The notes under the pieces: model-generated
What the model was told of the DNA's origin: nothing
What the model saw: the letters and a program-made list of their open reading frames with translations, nothing else
The model's database searches: none
Shown here: positions 23,927 through 36,870 of the stretch, one piece after another
How the letters are laid out: each line of letters begins with the position of its first letter
Numbering within the stretch: the first letter of the stretch is position 1
Translations under genes and position numbers: made by a program
From: Oscillospiraceae bacterium
Lineage (GTDB): Bacteria; Bacillota; Clostridia; Oscillospirales; CAG-272
Length of the DNA: 64,000 nucleotides
Assembly: GCA_015063805.1 (NCBI GenBank)
Contig: SVTK01000001.1
Span: forward strand, 1 to 64,000
Reading direction: 5' to 3'

Positions 23927-24893
23927 GGTCACGGCGCGGCTGGGTGCGCTCCGCCGCGCCGTGATCCTGTTTCATGTGCGCCCCGACGGGGACTGCGTGG
24001 GGTCGGCCTTTGCCCTCCGCCGCGCGCTGTCCCTGCGCGGCGCTGACGTTTGGTGCGTGTGCGGCCACCGCATTCCCCCTCGCCTGGCCTTTCTTGCGGC
24101 GGGGGAGCAGGAGTCGGTGCTCCCCGACGCCCTGCCCGAGCGATTTGCCGATGCTCCCGTGGTGACGGTGGACACCGCGTCCCCCGGCCAGATGGGGGAC
24201 ATTGCCGCCGCGTTTCTCCCCCGGGTGGAGCTGATGATCGACCATCACGCCGCGGGGGAGCCCTACGCTGACCACTACATCTGCCCCGAGGCCTCTTCCA
24301 CGGGGGAGGTGCTTTTGCCTGTTCTGCGGGAGCTGGCGGGCGGATGCCCCTTGGACGCCACCGTGTCGTCCCGGCTCTTTGCCGCCATTTCCTCGGACAC
24401 GGGCTGCTTCAAGTTTTCCAACGCCACCGCCGCCGCCCACCGTGCCGCGGCTGAGCTAATGGAGGGAGGCATGGACATCCCCGCCGACGAGATCAACCGC
24501 CTGCTCTTTGACCGCAAGACCGCCGCTGTGCTCACCGCCGAGAAGATCGCTCTCTCCAACCTGCAGGTCTTCCGGGAGGGTCGGGTGGCCGTCACCTCCA
24601 TCACTGCGGCCGAGCGCAGAGAAGCTCGCCTCACCGCCGAGGACACCGACACCATGATCGACGCCATCCGGGTCCTTGACGGCGTGGAAATCGCCGCTAC
24701 CCTCAAGGAGCAGGAGCCCCGCCCCGGTGAACCCCACCTTTGGCGGTGTTCCCTCCGTTCCACCGGAACCGACGTCGCCGCCATCGCCGCCCGCTTCGGC
24801 GGAGGCGGCCACCGCCGGGCTGCAGGATGTTCGGTTGAGGGGGACACGGTGGAGGAGGCGATAGAGAGATTGGTGCAGGGGCTCTGCCCCTGA
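23904..24893 (+). CDS. nrnA: DHH-family oligoribonuclease / pAp phosphatase
   Basis: A 329-residue DHH/DHHA1 phosphoesterase that degrades short oligonucleotides and 3'-phosphoadenosine 5'-phosphate. Motif I is HVRPDGDCVGSA, motif II DTASPGQMG and motif III IDHHAAGE, and the DHHA1 domain ends in GGGGHRRAAGC. The start lies inside rbfA, so the two are coupled. The last residues (QGLCP) and the TGA lie in the second palindrome (GGGGCTCTGCCCC) of an R arm, the second case in this window where the element supplies the end of a gene. Confidence 0.93.
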   Translation: MKTLTLSEVTARLGALRRAVILFHVRPDGDCVGSAFALRRALSLRGADVWCVCGHRIPPRLAFLAAGEQESVLPDALPERFADAPVVTVDTASPGQMGDIAAAFLPRVELMIDHHAAGEPYADHYICPEASSTGEVLLPVLRELAGGCPLDATVSSRLFAAISSDTGCFKFSNATAAAHRAAAELMEGGMDIPADEINRLLFDRKTAAVLTAEKIALSNLQVFREGRVAVTSITAAERREARLTAEDTDTMIDAIRVLDGVEIAATLKEQEPRPGEPHLWRCSLRSTGTDVAAIAARFGGGGHRRAAGCSVEGDTVEEAIERLVQGLCP

Positions 24894-25016
24894 CCCCGCT
24901 TAAGGGGCTTTTTGTAAAAAGCCCCTTAAGAATCCGCAAAAACTTCCAACAAGAGCGTTTTTGAAAGTTTTCGCGGGGGCGTGGGGGTGCCTTTTTCAAA
25001 AGGCATCCCCACATTT
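24870..25016. repeat. R-F arm pair between nrnA and dnaA
   Basis: R arm (GGGGCTCTGCCCC, palindrome CTTAAGGGGC / GCCCCTTAAG, flank AATCCGCAAAAACTT) and F arm (TTTTGAAAGTTTTCGCGGGGG, palindrome GTGGGGGTGCC / GGCATCCCCAC). It directly abuts the dnaA promoter region. Confidence 0.85.
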
Positions 25017-25031
25017 TTTTGTTTAATTCTC

Positions 25032-25060
25032 TTGCAAACCAAAGGGATTTATGGTATAAT
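25032..25060 (+). promoter_or_regulatory. dnaA promoter
   Basis: -35 TTGCAA (25032-25037) and extended -10 TGG-TATAAT (25055-25060), spacing 17 bp. No DnaA box is apparent in the leader, so classical autorepression through a promoter box is not obvious. Confidence 0.85.
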
Positions 25061-25125
25061 GGATATAATATAATTTGTAAAAAAAATCCGCGGCGCGGGT
25101 GCTGCGGGGGAAGGAAAAAAGAGAG

Positions 25126-26481
25126 ATGACCAACACCGAAGAGCTTCGCGCCCTATGGGGAGCGGTCAAGGAAGCCATGCGCGAGAAATACGTACAGAGC
25201 GTCATTGACCTGTGGTTTGATGCATACACGCTGGTGGAGTTTAACGGGACCTGTGCGGTTCTTGAGACCGACAATGCCTTCAAGCACAACATTGTGAAGA
25301 ACCAGCACCTGGAGAACATCCGTCACTATTTTGAGGTTGCCGCCGGATTCCCTGTGGAGGTCAGACTCCGCTGCACCGGCTTGGCCGAGGAAGAGCCGCA
25401 GAAGGAAGAGGAGCGGGAGGAAGAGCCAGAGGAGCCGGCCGAGCCCCTCATCGGCGGGACCATTCCCCCCTTCAACTTCTCCTACACCTTCGACAACTAC
25501 GTGGTGGGAAGCTCCAACAAGTTTGCCTACACCGCCTGCTGGGCGGTGGCCAACAATCCCGCCTACCGGTACAATCCCCTCTTCATCTACGGGCCGTCGG
25601 GGCTGGGCAAGACCCATCTGATGTACGCCATCACCAACGCCATCCGGCAGAAGAATCCCAACGCTGAGGTCATCTACATCAAGAGCGAGGATTTCACCAA
25701 TCAGATGATCGAGTCCCTCTCCCGCAAGTCCATGCCCGAGTTCCGCAACAAGTACCGTCACTGCGACGTACTGCTCATTGACGATATTCAGTTCATCGCC
25801 CGGAAGGAAGGTATCCAGGAGGAGTTCTTCCACACCTTCAACACCCTGGTGGAGAACAACCGGCAGGTGATTTTAGCTTCTGACCGTCCTCCGGCGGAGA
25901 TTCATCCCCTGGAGGAGCGGCTCAAGTCCCGGTTTGAGCAGGGCCTTCTGGCCGACATTCAGCCCCCCGATTTTGAGCTGCGTGCCGCCATTATCAAAAA
26001 CAAGGCCGCATCGGTGAGCCTGGAGCTCCCCGACGATGTGCTGGAGTTTTTGGCCGAGAACCTCCGCTCCAACATCCGTCAGATCGAGGGTGCCATCAAG
26101 AAGCTGGGTGCCATGTCCTTTGTGTCGGGCAAGCCGGTGACGGTGGATCTGGCCCGCACTGCCATTACCGATATCATCGGGGGCGCTGAGCCGGTGAGCG
26201 TCACGGTGGACAAGATTTTCACCGCCGTCTGCCGCAAGTACAGCGTGACCCGCTCTGAGCTGGAGAGCAACAGCCGCAAGAAGGAGCTCACCCAGCCTCG
26301 CCACCTCTGCATCTACCTCATCCGCGAGGTGACCGGACTCTCCCTGCCGCAGATCGCCAAGCTCTTCTCCCGTGACCATTCCACCATCCTTTCCTCCTAC
26401 AAGACCATCGAGAAGCGCTGTGCCGAAAACACCGCCTTCAAGACCGAGGTCAAGGAGATGATCAAGGAATTCCACAGCTGA
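25126..26481 (+). CDS. dnaA: Chromosomal replication initiator DnaA
   Basis: A 451-residue AAA+ initiator. Domain I is about 1-85. An acidic linker (Glu-rich, about 93-112) is domain II. The AAA+ domain has Walker A GPSGLGKTH, Walker B LLIDDIQF and an arginine-finger region ERLKSRFEQG. The C-terminal DNA-binding domain has the DnaA signature (RDHSTILSSYKTI). It binds 9-mer boxes and opens oriC, which follows directly downstream. I chose the ATG at 25126, preceded by AAGGA about 11 bases upstream; a GTG at 25099 would add nine residues. Confidence 0.97.
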   Translation: MTNTEELRALWGAVKEAMREKYVQSVIDLWFDAYTLVEFNGTCAVLETDNAFKHNIVKNQHLENIRHYFEVAAGFPVEVRLRCTGLAEEEPQKEEEREEEPEEPAEPLIGGTIPPFNFSYTFDNYVVGSSNKFAYTACWAVANNPAYRYNPLFIYGPSGLGKTHLMYAITNAIRQKNPNAEVIYIKSEDFTNQMIESLSRKSMPEFRNKYRHCDVLLIDDIQFIARKEGIQEEFFHTFNTLVENNRQVILASDRPPAEIHPLEERLKSRFEQGLLADIQPPDFELRAAIIKNKAASVSLELPDDVLEFLAENLRSNIRQIEGAIKKLGAMSFVSGKPVTVDLARTAITDIIGGAEPVSVTVDKIFTAVCRKYSVTRSELESNSRKKELTQPRHLCIYLIREVTGLSLPQIAKLFSRDHSTILSSYKTIEKRCAENTAFKTEVKEMIKEFHS

Positions 26482-26765
26482 TTCCACAGCAGCTCTCCAC
26501 ATTCTGCGGAAACACCGTGTGGATAATCCCTGTGGAAAATCCGGTAGAAAAATGTGGAAAATTACAGCCTTGGGATTCTGTGGAAAAGCCCCCTCGGTTT
26601 CCCACCGGGCCCGTCCACAGCGAAAATCCCCGAAATACGGCAAAAAGACGGGATTTCCACAGTTTACACAGGCACTACTACTACGACTACTAAATTATAT
26701 TTATTCTTTCATTCTTTCACGCAAGCGCGGGAGAGAGAACGCTCTCCCCACAGAAAGGACAGGAT
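26482..26765. other. oriC (dnaA-dnaN intergenic region)
   Basis: Holds one perfect DnaA box TGTGGATAA (26518-26526), three TGTGGAAAA boxes (26531-26539, 26553-26561, 26579-26587), and weaker TTCCACA boxes at 26468-26476 (inside dnaA), 26480-26488 and 26653-26661. A DnaA-trio-like track of ACT/ACG triplets (26674-26692) leads into an AT-rich unwinding segment (26691-26720). This arrangement matches the basal unwinding system described in Bacillus subtilis. Confidence 0.9.
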
Positions 26766-27929
26766 ATGCGTATTATTTTCGACCGCTCCACCGTTATCGC
26801 CGCCGTCACCCCCCTGATGTGCGCCGTCTCCAACAAAAACACCCTCCCCGCCATCGAGGGTATTCTCATGCGCACCGTTCCGGGGGGCATCGAGATGACC
26901 ACCTTCGACCTGGAGAAGGGTGTCCGCCTCTTCTGCGCCGCTGAGGTGCTGGAGGAGGGATACATCATCCTCAACGCACAGAAGTTCTATGCCACCATCC
27001 GTGCCATGGGCGGTCGGCAGATTGAGCTGGTGGTGGACAAGAATCTGGGTGCCACCATTCTCTCGGGCAGCTCCTCCTATCAGATGCAGGCCATGCGGGG
27101 TGAGGATTTCCCCGGGATGCCGGTGCTGGAGAGTGAGCGCTCCTTCCTGCTGCCCCAGGGCATTCTCCGGGCGCTGATCAATCAGACCGCCTTTGCCGTT
27201 GCGGTGAACGATCAGCGTGCGGCTCTCAACGGCTGCTTCTTCCGTGTCACCGAGGGCCAGCTGCTGCTGGTGGGCTGTGACTCCTTCCGTCTGGCCAAGT
27301 GCTCGGCGGACGTCCGTATCGAAAACCTCTCGGCGGACGGCCGCGCCCTGGATTTCTCCTTCATCATCCCGGGCAAGACCCTGGCCGAGCTGATCCGCTT
27401 CCTGGACGATAAAACCGAGGGGGATGAGCTGCCCGAGGTTCGGGTTTACCTCACCCGCAAGCACGTCATCTTCCGCTTCGACGAGCTGACCCTCTTCTCC
27501 CGCATCATTGACAGCGAATATCTTGACTACAACCGGGTTCTTTCCGGCAGCGATGCCAACCACGCCACCCTGGACCGCCAGGAGCTGCTGGGTGCCCTGG
27601 AGCGCGCGACTCTCGTTACCGAGGAAAAGGTGGTGGGCGCAGTCCGCTCCTGGGTCAAGCTGACCTTCGGCGGACCCAAGCTGGAGATCTCCTCCATTTC
27701 CTCCACCGGACGCATCTACGACGAGGTGGATAACCACTACTTCGGTGATCCCATCGAGATCGGCTTCAACAACCGCTACCTCATCGATACCCTCCGCGCC
27801 TGCACCGCAGAGCGGGTGACCCTGTCCCTGAGCTCGCCGCTGATGCGCATGGTGGTGGAGCCCGCCGAGGATGAGGCTACCCTGACCGATCAGGTCTTCA
27901 TGGTGGTGCCTGTCCGGATGCACGACTGA
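26766..27929 (+). CDS. dnaN: DNA polymerase III beta subunit (sliding clamp)
   Basis: A 387-residue protein made of three clamp domains. It forms the dimeric ring that tethers the replicative polymerase. The C-terminus (VVPVRMHD) follows the family pattern, in which the terminal residues line the client-binding pocket. The SD GAAAGGACAGG precedes the ATG. It overlaps recF by one base (TGATG). Confidence 0.96.
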   Translation: MRIIFDRSTVIAAVTPLMCAVSNKNTLPAIEGILMRTVPGGIEMTTFDLEKGVRLFCAAEVLEEGYIILNAQKFYATIRAMGGRQIELVVDKNLGATILSGSSSYQMQAMRGEDFPGMPVLESERSFLLPQGILRALINQTAFAVAVNDQRAALNGCFFRVTEGQLLLVGCDSFRLAKCSADVRIENLSADGRALDFSFIIPGKTLAELIRFLDDKTEGDELPEVRVYLTRKHVIFRFDELTLFSRIIDSEYLDYNRVLSGSDANHATLDRQELLGALERATLVTEEKVVGAVRSWVKLTFGGPKLEISSISSTGRIYDEVDNHYFGDPIEIGFNNRYLIDTLRACTAERVTLSLSSPLMRMVVEPAEDEATLTDQVFMVVPVRMHD

Positions 27930-29053
27930 TGCCTGTCCGCGCCATTGCCCTCACCGACTTCCGCAATGTGGCGTCGGCCGAGGTGCACTTCGGTGAGGGG
28001 GTAAACATCCTCGTGGGCAGCAACGCCCAGGGGAAGACCAACTTGCTGGAAGCCATTTACCTCTTTGCCCTGGGCAAGTCCTTCCGCGGGGCAAAGGAGG
28101 CCGAGCTTGTTCGCTTTGGTGCCTCCCTGGCCGCCCTTCGCCTGGATTTTTCGGCGGGGGGACGGGAGCAGACCGCCGCCATCCGCTTCTCCGGCGGGCG
28201 GCGTTCGGTGGAGCTCAACCGCGTCAGGCTTCGCCGCATGAGCGAGCTGGTGGGGGCCTTCCGGGCCGTGCTCTTCTGTCCCGAGCACCTTTCGCTGATC
28301 AAAGAGGGGCCCGCCGCCCGACGGGGATATCTGGACATTGCCATTTCCCAGCAGCGGCCCATGTATCTGCAGGCCCTGCAGCGATATAATCTCGCCCTGC
28401 GGGAGCGGAACAAGCTCCTCAAGCAGGCCGAGGAAAATCCCCGGCTCCTGAGGGACACGGTGGATCTGTGGTCGGCCCAGCTGGCCGAGCAGGCCGCCGT
28501 CATTGCCCCCGCCCGCCTGGCCTACGTTCGGGAAGTGGAGCAGGCCGCCGCCCGTATCTTCGCCGAGATGACAGGGGAGCGGGAGCTGCCCGCCTTCACC
28601 TATCAGGGGGGCTTTCACCTGGAGGCCGACCGCTGTGCCGACCCCGCCGCCGTGCGGGAGCGGGTGTACGGTCTGCTCACCGCCCACCTCGACCGCGAAA
28701 TCGGGGCGGGAAGCACCCTTTGGGGTGTACACCGGGATGATATTGCCATCTCCCTCAACGGCCGCTCAGCGCGGCTCTACGGCTCCCAGGGACAGCAAAG
28801 ATCCCTTGCCCTGGCCATGAAGCTGGCCGAGGGCGAGATCTGCGCCCGTCTGACGGGGGAGAAGCCGGTCTTTCTCTTCGACGATGTTCTCAGCGAGCTG
28901 GATGCCTCCCGCCGGGCCTATCTGCTGCGGGAGTTCGCCGATCGCCAGGTAATCATGACCACCTGCGAAGGGGTGGAGTTCCCCTTTGAAGCCCACGTTG
29001 TGGGCGTAGAGGGCGGCACCTATACCCCACACACCCATACCCGGGAGGAATAA
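27929..29053 (+). CDS. recF: RecF recombination mediator ATPase
   Basis: A 374-residue SMC-like ABC ATPase with Walker A GSNAQGKTN, signature-like SQGQQRSLAL and Walker B FLFDDVLSELD. It loads RecA at single-strand gaps. The start codon shares its A with the dnaN stop. It is two bases from the remB start, consistent with one operon from dnaN to gyrB. Confidence 0.96.
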   Translation: MPVRAIALTDFRNVASAEVHFGEGVNILVGSNAQGKTNLLEAIYLFALGKSFRGAKEAELVRFGASLAALRLDFSAGGREQTAAIRFSGGRRSVELNRVRLRRMSELVGAFRAVLFCPEHLSLIKEGPAARRGYLDIAISQQRPMYLQALQRYNLALRERNKLLKQAEENPRLLRDTVDLWSAQLAEQAAVIAPARLAYVREVEQAAARIFAEMTGERELPAFTYQGGFHLEADRCADPAAVRERVYGLLTAHLDREIGAGSTLWGVHRDDIAISLNGRSARLYGSQGQQRSLALAMKLAEGEICARLTGEKPVFLFDDVLSELDASRRAYLLREFADRQVIMTTCEGVEFPFEAHVVGVEGGTYTPHTHTREE

Positions 29054-29055
29054 CC

Positions 29056-31276
<2,221 letters not shown>

Positions 31277-31281
31277 CGCCC

Positions 31282-32238
31282 ATGCGGGTTGCCATTCTCA
31301 ACCTCAATCCCGGCATTGACCGGGTGATCTACCTGGATCATCCTACCCGCGTGGGGGGGATGAACCGGGCCGCCCGCAGCCTGCTCACCCCGGGCAGCAA
31401 GGCGGCAAATCAAGCCCGCATCTTTTCGATGCTGGGCGACGAAGTAGACTTCTGTACCTTCACCGGCGGCCCCTTCGGGGCTGCCTGCGACCACCTCTCG
31501 GCGGGGGAAGGGATCACCCTTCACCCCGTCCCCACCGCCGCCGGGGTGCGCACCAACACCAAGATCATCGACGGGGACGGCGCCTGCACCGAATTCAACG
31601 AATCCGGCGGGCCGGTCACACCGGGGGAGCTTGCCCTGTTGAAAACCGAACTTCTCGGATGCTGTGGAAAAGCGCAGGTTTTGTCGATTTGCGGCAGCCT
31701 CCCACAGGGTGTGGAAAAAGATTTCTACAGGGAGATCATCCTCTCCGCCCGGGAAGTCAATCCCCGCCTCTTCATCGCCCTGGACTGCGACGGCGAGCAG
31801 CTGGCAAAAGGCTTTTCCGCCGCCCCCGACCTCATCAAGCCCAACCGGGGTGAGCTTGCGGGCCTGCTGTCTTTCCACAGCCTGTCCGCAGACTTGTCCA
31901 CACCCGAGCAGATTTGCACAGCCTGTGGAAAACTCGGTGGAAAACCCACCCGAATCCTGTGTACAGCCGATGTCCACGGCTCGGTAGCCGTGTGCCCCGA
32001 GGGCAGCTGGCAGGTCACCGCACCCAGCGTCCCCTTCCGCTCCTTCTCGGGAGCCGGGGACACTTACCTGGCCGCCTATCTCCACGCAAGCCTCGCCGAG
32101 GGCAAGCCCATCCCCGAGGCCCTGGCGTACGCCTCGGCAGCCGCCGCCGCGCGGGTCTCCCGCCCCGGCACCGAGCTGCCCACCAAAGACGATATCAACA
32201 CCCTGACCCAACAGGTCACCGTTACCCCCATCCACTAA
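31282..32238 (+). CDS. PfkB-family hexose(-phosphate) kinase
   Basis: A 318-residue ribokinase-fold protein of the 1-phosphofructokinase/tagatose-6-phosphate kinase (FruK/LacC) branch: NPGIDRVIYL at the start, GSKAANQARI as the substrate loop, SICGSLPQGV in the centre, KPNRGEL, and SGAGDTYLAAYL with the catalytic Asp. No SD is visible; it starts 5 bp after gyrB and is probably coupled. Its location between gyrB and gyrA is unusual. The middle third contains six DnaA-box-like 9-mers and favours GGA/AAA codons, unlike the GGC/AAG preference of its neighbours. Confidence 0.88.
   Translation: MRVAILNLNPGIDRVIYLDHPTRVGGMNRAARSLLTPGSKAANQARIFSMLGDEVDFCTFTGGPFGAACDHLSAGEGITLHPVPTAAGVRTNTKIIDGDGACTEFNESGGPVTPGELALLKTELLGCCGKAQVLSICGSLPQGVEKDFYREIILSAREVNPRLFIALDCDGEQLAKGFSAAPDLIKPNRGELAGLLSFHSLSADLSTPEQICTACGKLGGKPTRILCTADVHGSVAVCPEGSWQVTAPSVPFRSFSGAGDTYLAAYLHASLAEGKPIPEALAYASAAAAARVSRPGTELPTKDDINTLTQQVTVTPIH
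31663..31944. other. DnaA-box-like cluster inside the PfkB-type kinase gene
   Basis: TGTGGAAAA at 31663-31671, 31710-31718 and 31924-31932, GGTGGAAAA at 31936-31944, CTTTCCACA at 31871-31879 and TTGTCCACA at 31894-31902 (one mismatch to TTATCCACA). Six hits within 282 bp of coding sequence, 5 kb from oriC. Confidence 0.45.
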
Positions 32239-32257
32239 AATTCATACCCACCAACCC

Positions 32258-32350
32258 CAAAAAAATTTTTGAAGTTTTTGGGGATTCTCAAGGGACTTTT
32301 TTCAAAAAGTTCCTTGAGTGGGGGTGTGGGGGCAAAGCCCCCATAACCAA
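32258..32350 (+). repeat. F arm between the PfkB-type kinase gene and gyrA
   Basis: Flank TTGAAGTTTTTGGGG, palindrome CTCAAGGGAC / GTTCCTTGAG around TTTTTTCAAAAA, then GGGGGCAAAGCCCCC. It is the only arm inside the dnaA-gyrA block and marks the single large gap in it. Confidence 0.85.
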
Positions 32351-32364
32351 CGAAAGGATCAATC

Positions 32365-34848
<2,484 letters not shown>

Positions 34849-34863
34849 TTCCGGAGGTGCACC

Positions 34864-35469
34864 ATGAAGAAAATTCTCTCTCTGGCACTCCTGGCCCTGG
34901 TTCTGCTCACCGCCGTTTCCTGCGGTAAGGCACCCACCGCCGAGGAGATCCGCCCCACCCTGGAGGCACTCGTCGAGGCCTCCTACGAGATCAATGATAT
35001 CTTCTTCGGTGAAGGACTTCCCGCCATCGAGCGCGACAGCGAGTACGCCATCAAAAATCACGTCTACTACATGGACGAAGGGGGCAACTACGACTACGTG
35101 ACCCCCGACTGCCCCTATCAGACCACCGATGAGATCAAAGCTGCCGCCGAGAAGGTCTACAGCAGCGGCTACTTGGCCTCCATCTACGAGACCTCCTTCA
35201 TCGGTGTGGCCGACCCCAACGCGGGGATGCTCTATGCCCGCTACCTGGACACCGACGACGGACTGAAGAAGTCCAATCTCCACAAGGCCATCATTACCGC
35301 CAAGCGAATCTATGACTTCGACTCCATGGCCGTGGTCAAGCCCTCCGGCACCGACTACGTGAACATCGAGATCGACTCCCATACCGAAGGCTCCTCCGAT
35401 GTCCTCCGCATCCGCCTGACCCTGGTCAACGAAAACGGCGAGTGGAGACTGGATACGCCCACGTATTGA
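34864..35469 (+). CDS. lipoprotein of unknown function
   Basis: A 201-residue protein with a classical lipoprotein signal (KKILSLALLALVLLTAVSC, lipobox AVSC) followed by an alpha/beta domain with many Tyr/Asp residues, ending in NENGEWRLDTPTY. I do not recognise a family. It starts 15 bp after gyrA with SD GGAGG and is probably co-transcribed with it. A surface or membrane-anchored role at the outer face is implied. Confidence 0.75.
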   Translation: MKKILSLALLALVLLTAVSCGKAPTAEEIRPTLEALVEASYEINDIFFGEGLPAIERDSEYAIKNHVYYMDEGGNYDYVTPDCPYQTTDEIKAAAEKVYSSGYLASIYETSFIGVADPNAGMLYARYLDTDDGLKKSNLHKAIITAKRIYDFDSMAVVKPSGTDYVNIEIDSHTEGSSDVLRIRLTLVNENGEWRLDTPTY

Positions 35470-35636
35470 GGTCGTGGGGCGCCGCCCCACACCCCGCCGG
35501 GGGTGCCTTTTGAAAAAGGCTCCCCCGGACCCCCGCGAAAACTTTCCAAAACGCCCTTTTTGGAAGTTTTTGAGGATTCTTAAGGGACTTTTTTCAAAAA
35601 GTCCCTTAAGTGGGGTTTGGGGCAGAGCCCCATATA
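35470..35636. repeat. R-F arm pair upstream of recA
   Basis: R arm (GGGGCGCCGCCCC, palindrome GGGGGTGCC / GGCTCCCCC with one mismatch, flank CCCCCGCGAAAACTTTCC), then an F arm (GGAAGTTTTTGAGGATT, palindrome CTTAAGGGAC / GTCCCTTAAG, GGGGCAGAGCCCC). Confidence 0.85.
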
Positions 35637-35637
35637 C

Positions 35638-35671
35638 CCCAATATTTTTCCGAAAACGGAAAAATATTGGG
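35638..35671. promoter_or_regulatory. perfect 15-bp inverted repeat upstream of the recA promoter
   Basis: CCCAATATTTTTCCG-AAAA-CGGAAAAATATTGGG. It ends 8 bp before the recA -35 element. It could be an operator, an A/T-rich upstream activating element, or the terminator of the previous unit. Confidence 0.55.
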
Positions 35672-35679
35672 CAAAACTA

Positions 35680-35708
35680 TTGCAATTTCGGAAAATGTTC
35701 GATATAAT
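35680..35708 (+). promoter_or_regulatory. recA promoter
   Basis: -35 TTGCAA (35680-35685) and -10 TATAAT (35703-35708), spacing 17 bp, 34 bp before the ATG. No standard Bacillus-type SOS box (CGAAC-N4-GTTCG) is present. Confidence 0.85.
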
Positions 35709-35742
35709 ATATCCATAATTGGAATTTATGGAGGAAAACACT

Positions 35743-36870
35743 ATGGCAACCAAGACTACGGTAAAGAAGCCCCTGATCAACACCGGCGCCACCGACGAGG
35801 AGCGCGCGAAGGCACTTGCCACGGCGAAGCAGCAGCTGACCAAGCGCTTCGGCGAGGGCATCATCATGAAGCTGGGGGAGAACACCCGCATGAACGTGTC
35901 TGCGGTGCACACCGGCTCCATTGCGCTGGACATGGCGCTGGGCATCGGCGGCGTACCCCGCGGACGCATCATCGAGATCTACGGGCCTGAATCTTCGGGT
36001 AAGACGACCCTGGCGCTGCACATTCTTGCCGAGGTGCAGAAGGAAGGCGGCGAGGCGGCCTTCATCGACGCCGAGCACGCCCTGGATCCCCAGTACTCCA
36101 AGGCCCTGGGGGTTGACATTGACAATCTGCTGGTGTCCCAGCCCGACTCCGGGGAGGATGCCCTGGAGATCTGCGAGGTGCTGGTGCGTTCCGGCGCCAT
36201 CTCCGCCGTGGTCATCGACTCGGTGGCGGCTCTGACTCCTCAGCAGGAGATCGAGGGCGAGATGGGCGCATCCCACGTTGGCCTGCAGGCGCGGCTTATG
36301 TCCCAGGCCCTGCGCAAGCTGTCGGCCGTGGTGTCCAAGTCCAACTGTATCGTAATCTTCATCAACCAGCTTCGCGAGAAGGTTGGCGTGATGTACGGCA
36401 ACCCCGAGACCACCCCCGGCGGCCGCGCCCTGAAGTTCTACGCCTCGGTGCGCATTGAGGTGCGCAAGGCCGAGACCCTCAAGAACGGCTCGGAGGTTTA
36501 CGGCTCCCGCACCAAGGCAAAGGTGGTCAAGAACAAGGTTGCGCCCCCCTTCAAGACGGCGGAATTCGACATTCTCTACGGTAAGGGAATCTCCCGCTCC
36601 GGCGAGCTCATTGACATCGGCGTGACGTTGGACATCATCAAGAAGTCGGGCGCCTGGTTCTCCTACAACGGGGAGCGGCTGGGGCAGGGCAAAGACAACG
36701 CCCGCGCCGCCATCGAGGCCGATCCCGCCCTCTTCGACGAGATCGAGGCAAAGATCCGCGCCATGCAGGATCAGCTGGAGGTCATGGAGGAGGAGTACGA
36801 GCTGGACGAGGATGACGACGACGATTTCGACATCCGCTCTCTCAAGCTGGATGATCCGGACGGAGAATAA
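35743..36870 (+). CDS. recA: RecA recombinase
   Basis: A 375-residue strand-exchange ATPase: Walker [10 protein letters not shown], catalytic Glu in FIDAEHALD, Walker [11 protein letters not shown]2 loop [12 protein letters not shown]. The C-terminus is unusually acidic ([15 protein letters not shown]), which in other RecAs damps DNA binding. I chose the ATG at 35743 with GGAGGA upstream. The stop overlaps the recX start by one base. Confidence 0.97.
   Translation: MATKTTVKKPLINTGATDEERAKALATAKQQLTKRFGEGIIMKLGENTRMNVSAVHTGSIALDMALGIGGVPRGRIIEIYGPESSGKTTLALHILAEVQKEGGEAAFIDAEHALDPQYSKALGVDIDNLLVSQPDSGEDALEICEVLVRSGAISAVVIDSVAALTPQQEIEGEMGASHVGLQARLMSQALRKLSAVVSKSNCIVIFINQLREKVGVMYGNPETTPGGRALKFYASVRIEVRKAETLKNGSEVYGSRTKAKVVKNKVAPPFKTAEFDILYGKGISRSGELIDIGVTLDIIKKSGAWFSYNGERLGQGKDNARAAIEADPALFDEIEAKIRAMQDQLEVMEEEYELDEDDDDDFDIRSLKLDDPDGE

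Noticed and set aside
35686..35702. Possible SOS box in the recA promoter spacer (GAAAATGTTCG)
   Set aside because: Only one half-site resembles CGAAC/GTTCG; the second half is missing at the required 4-bp distance.
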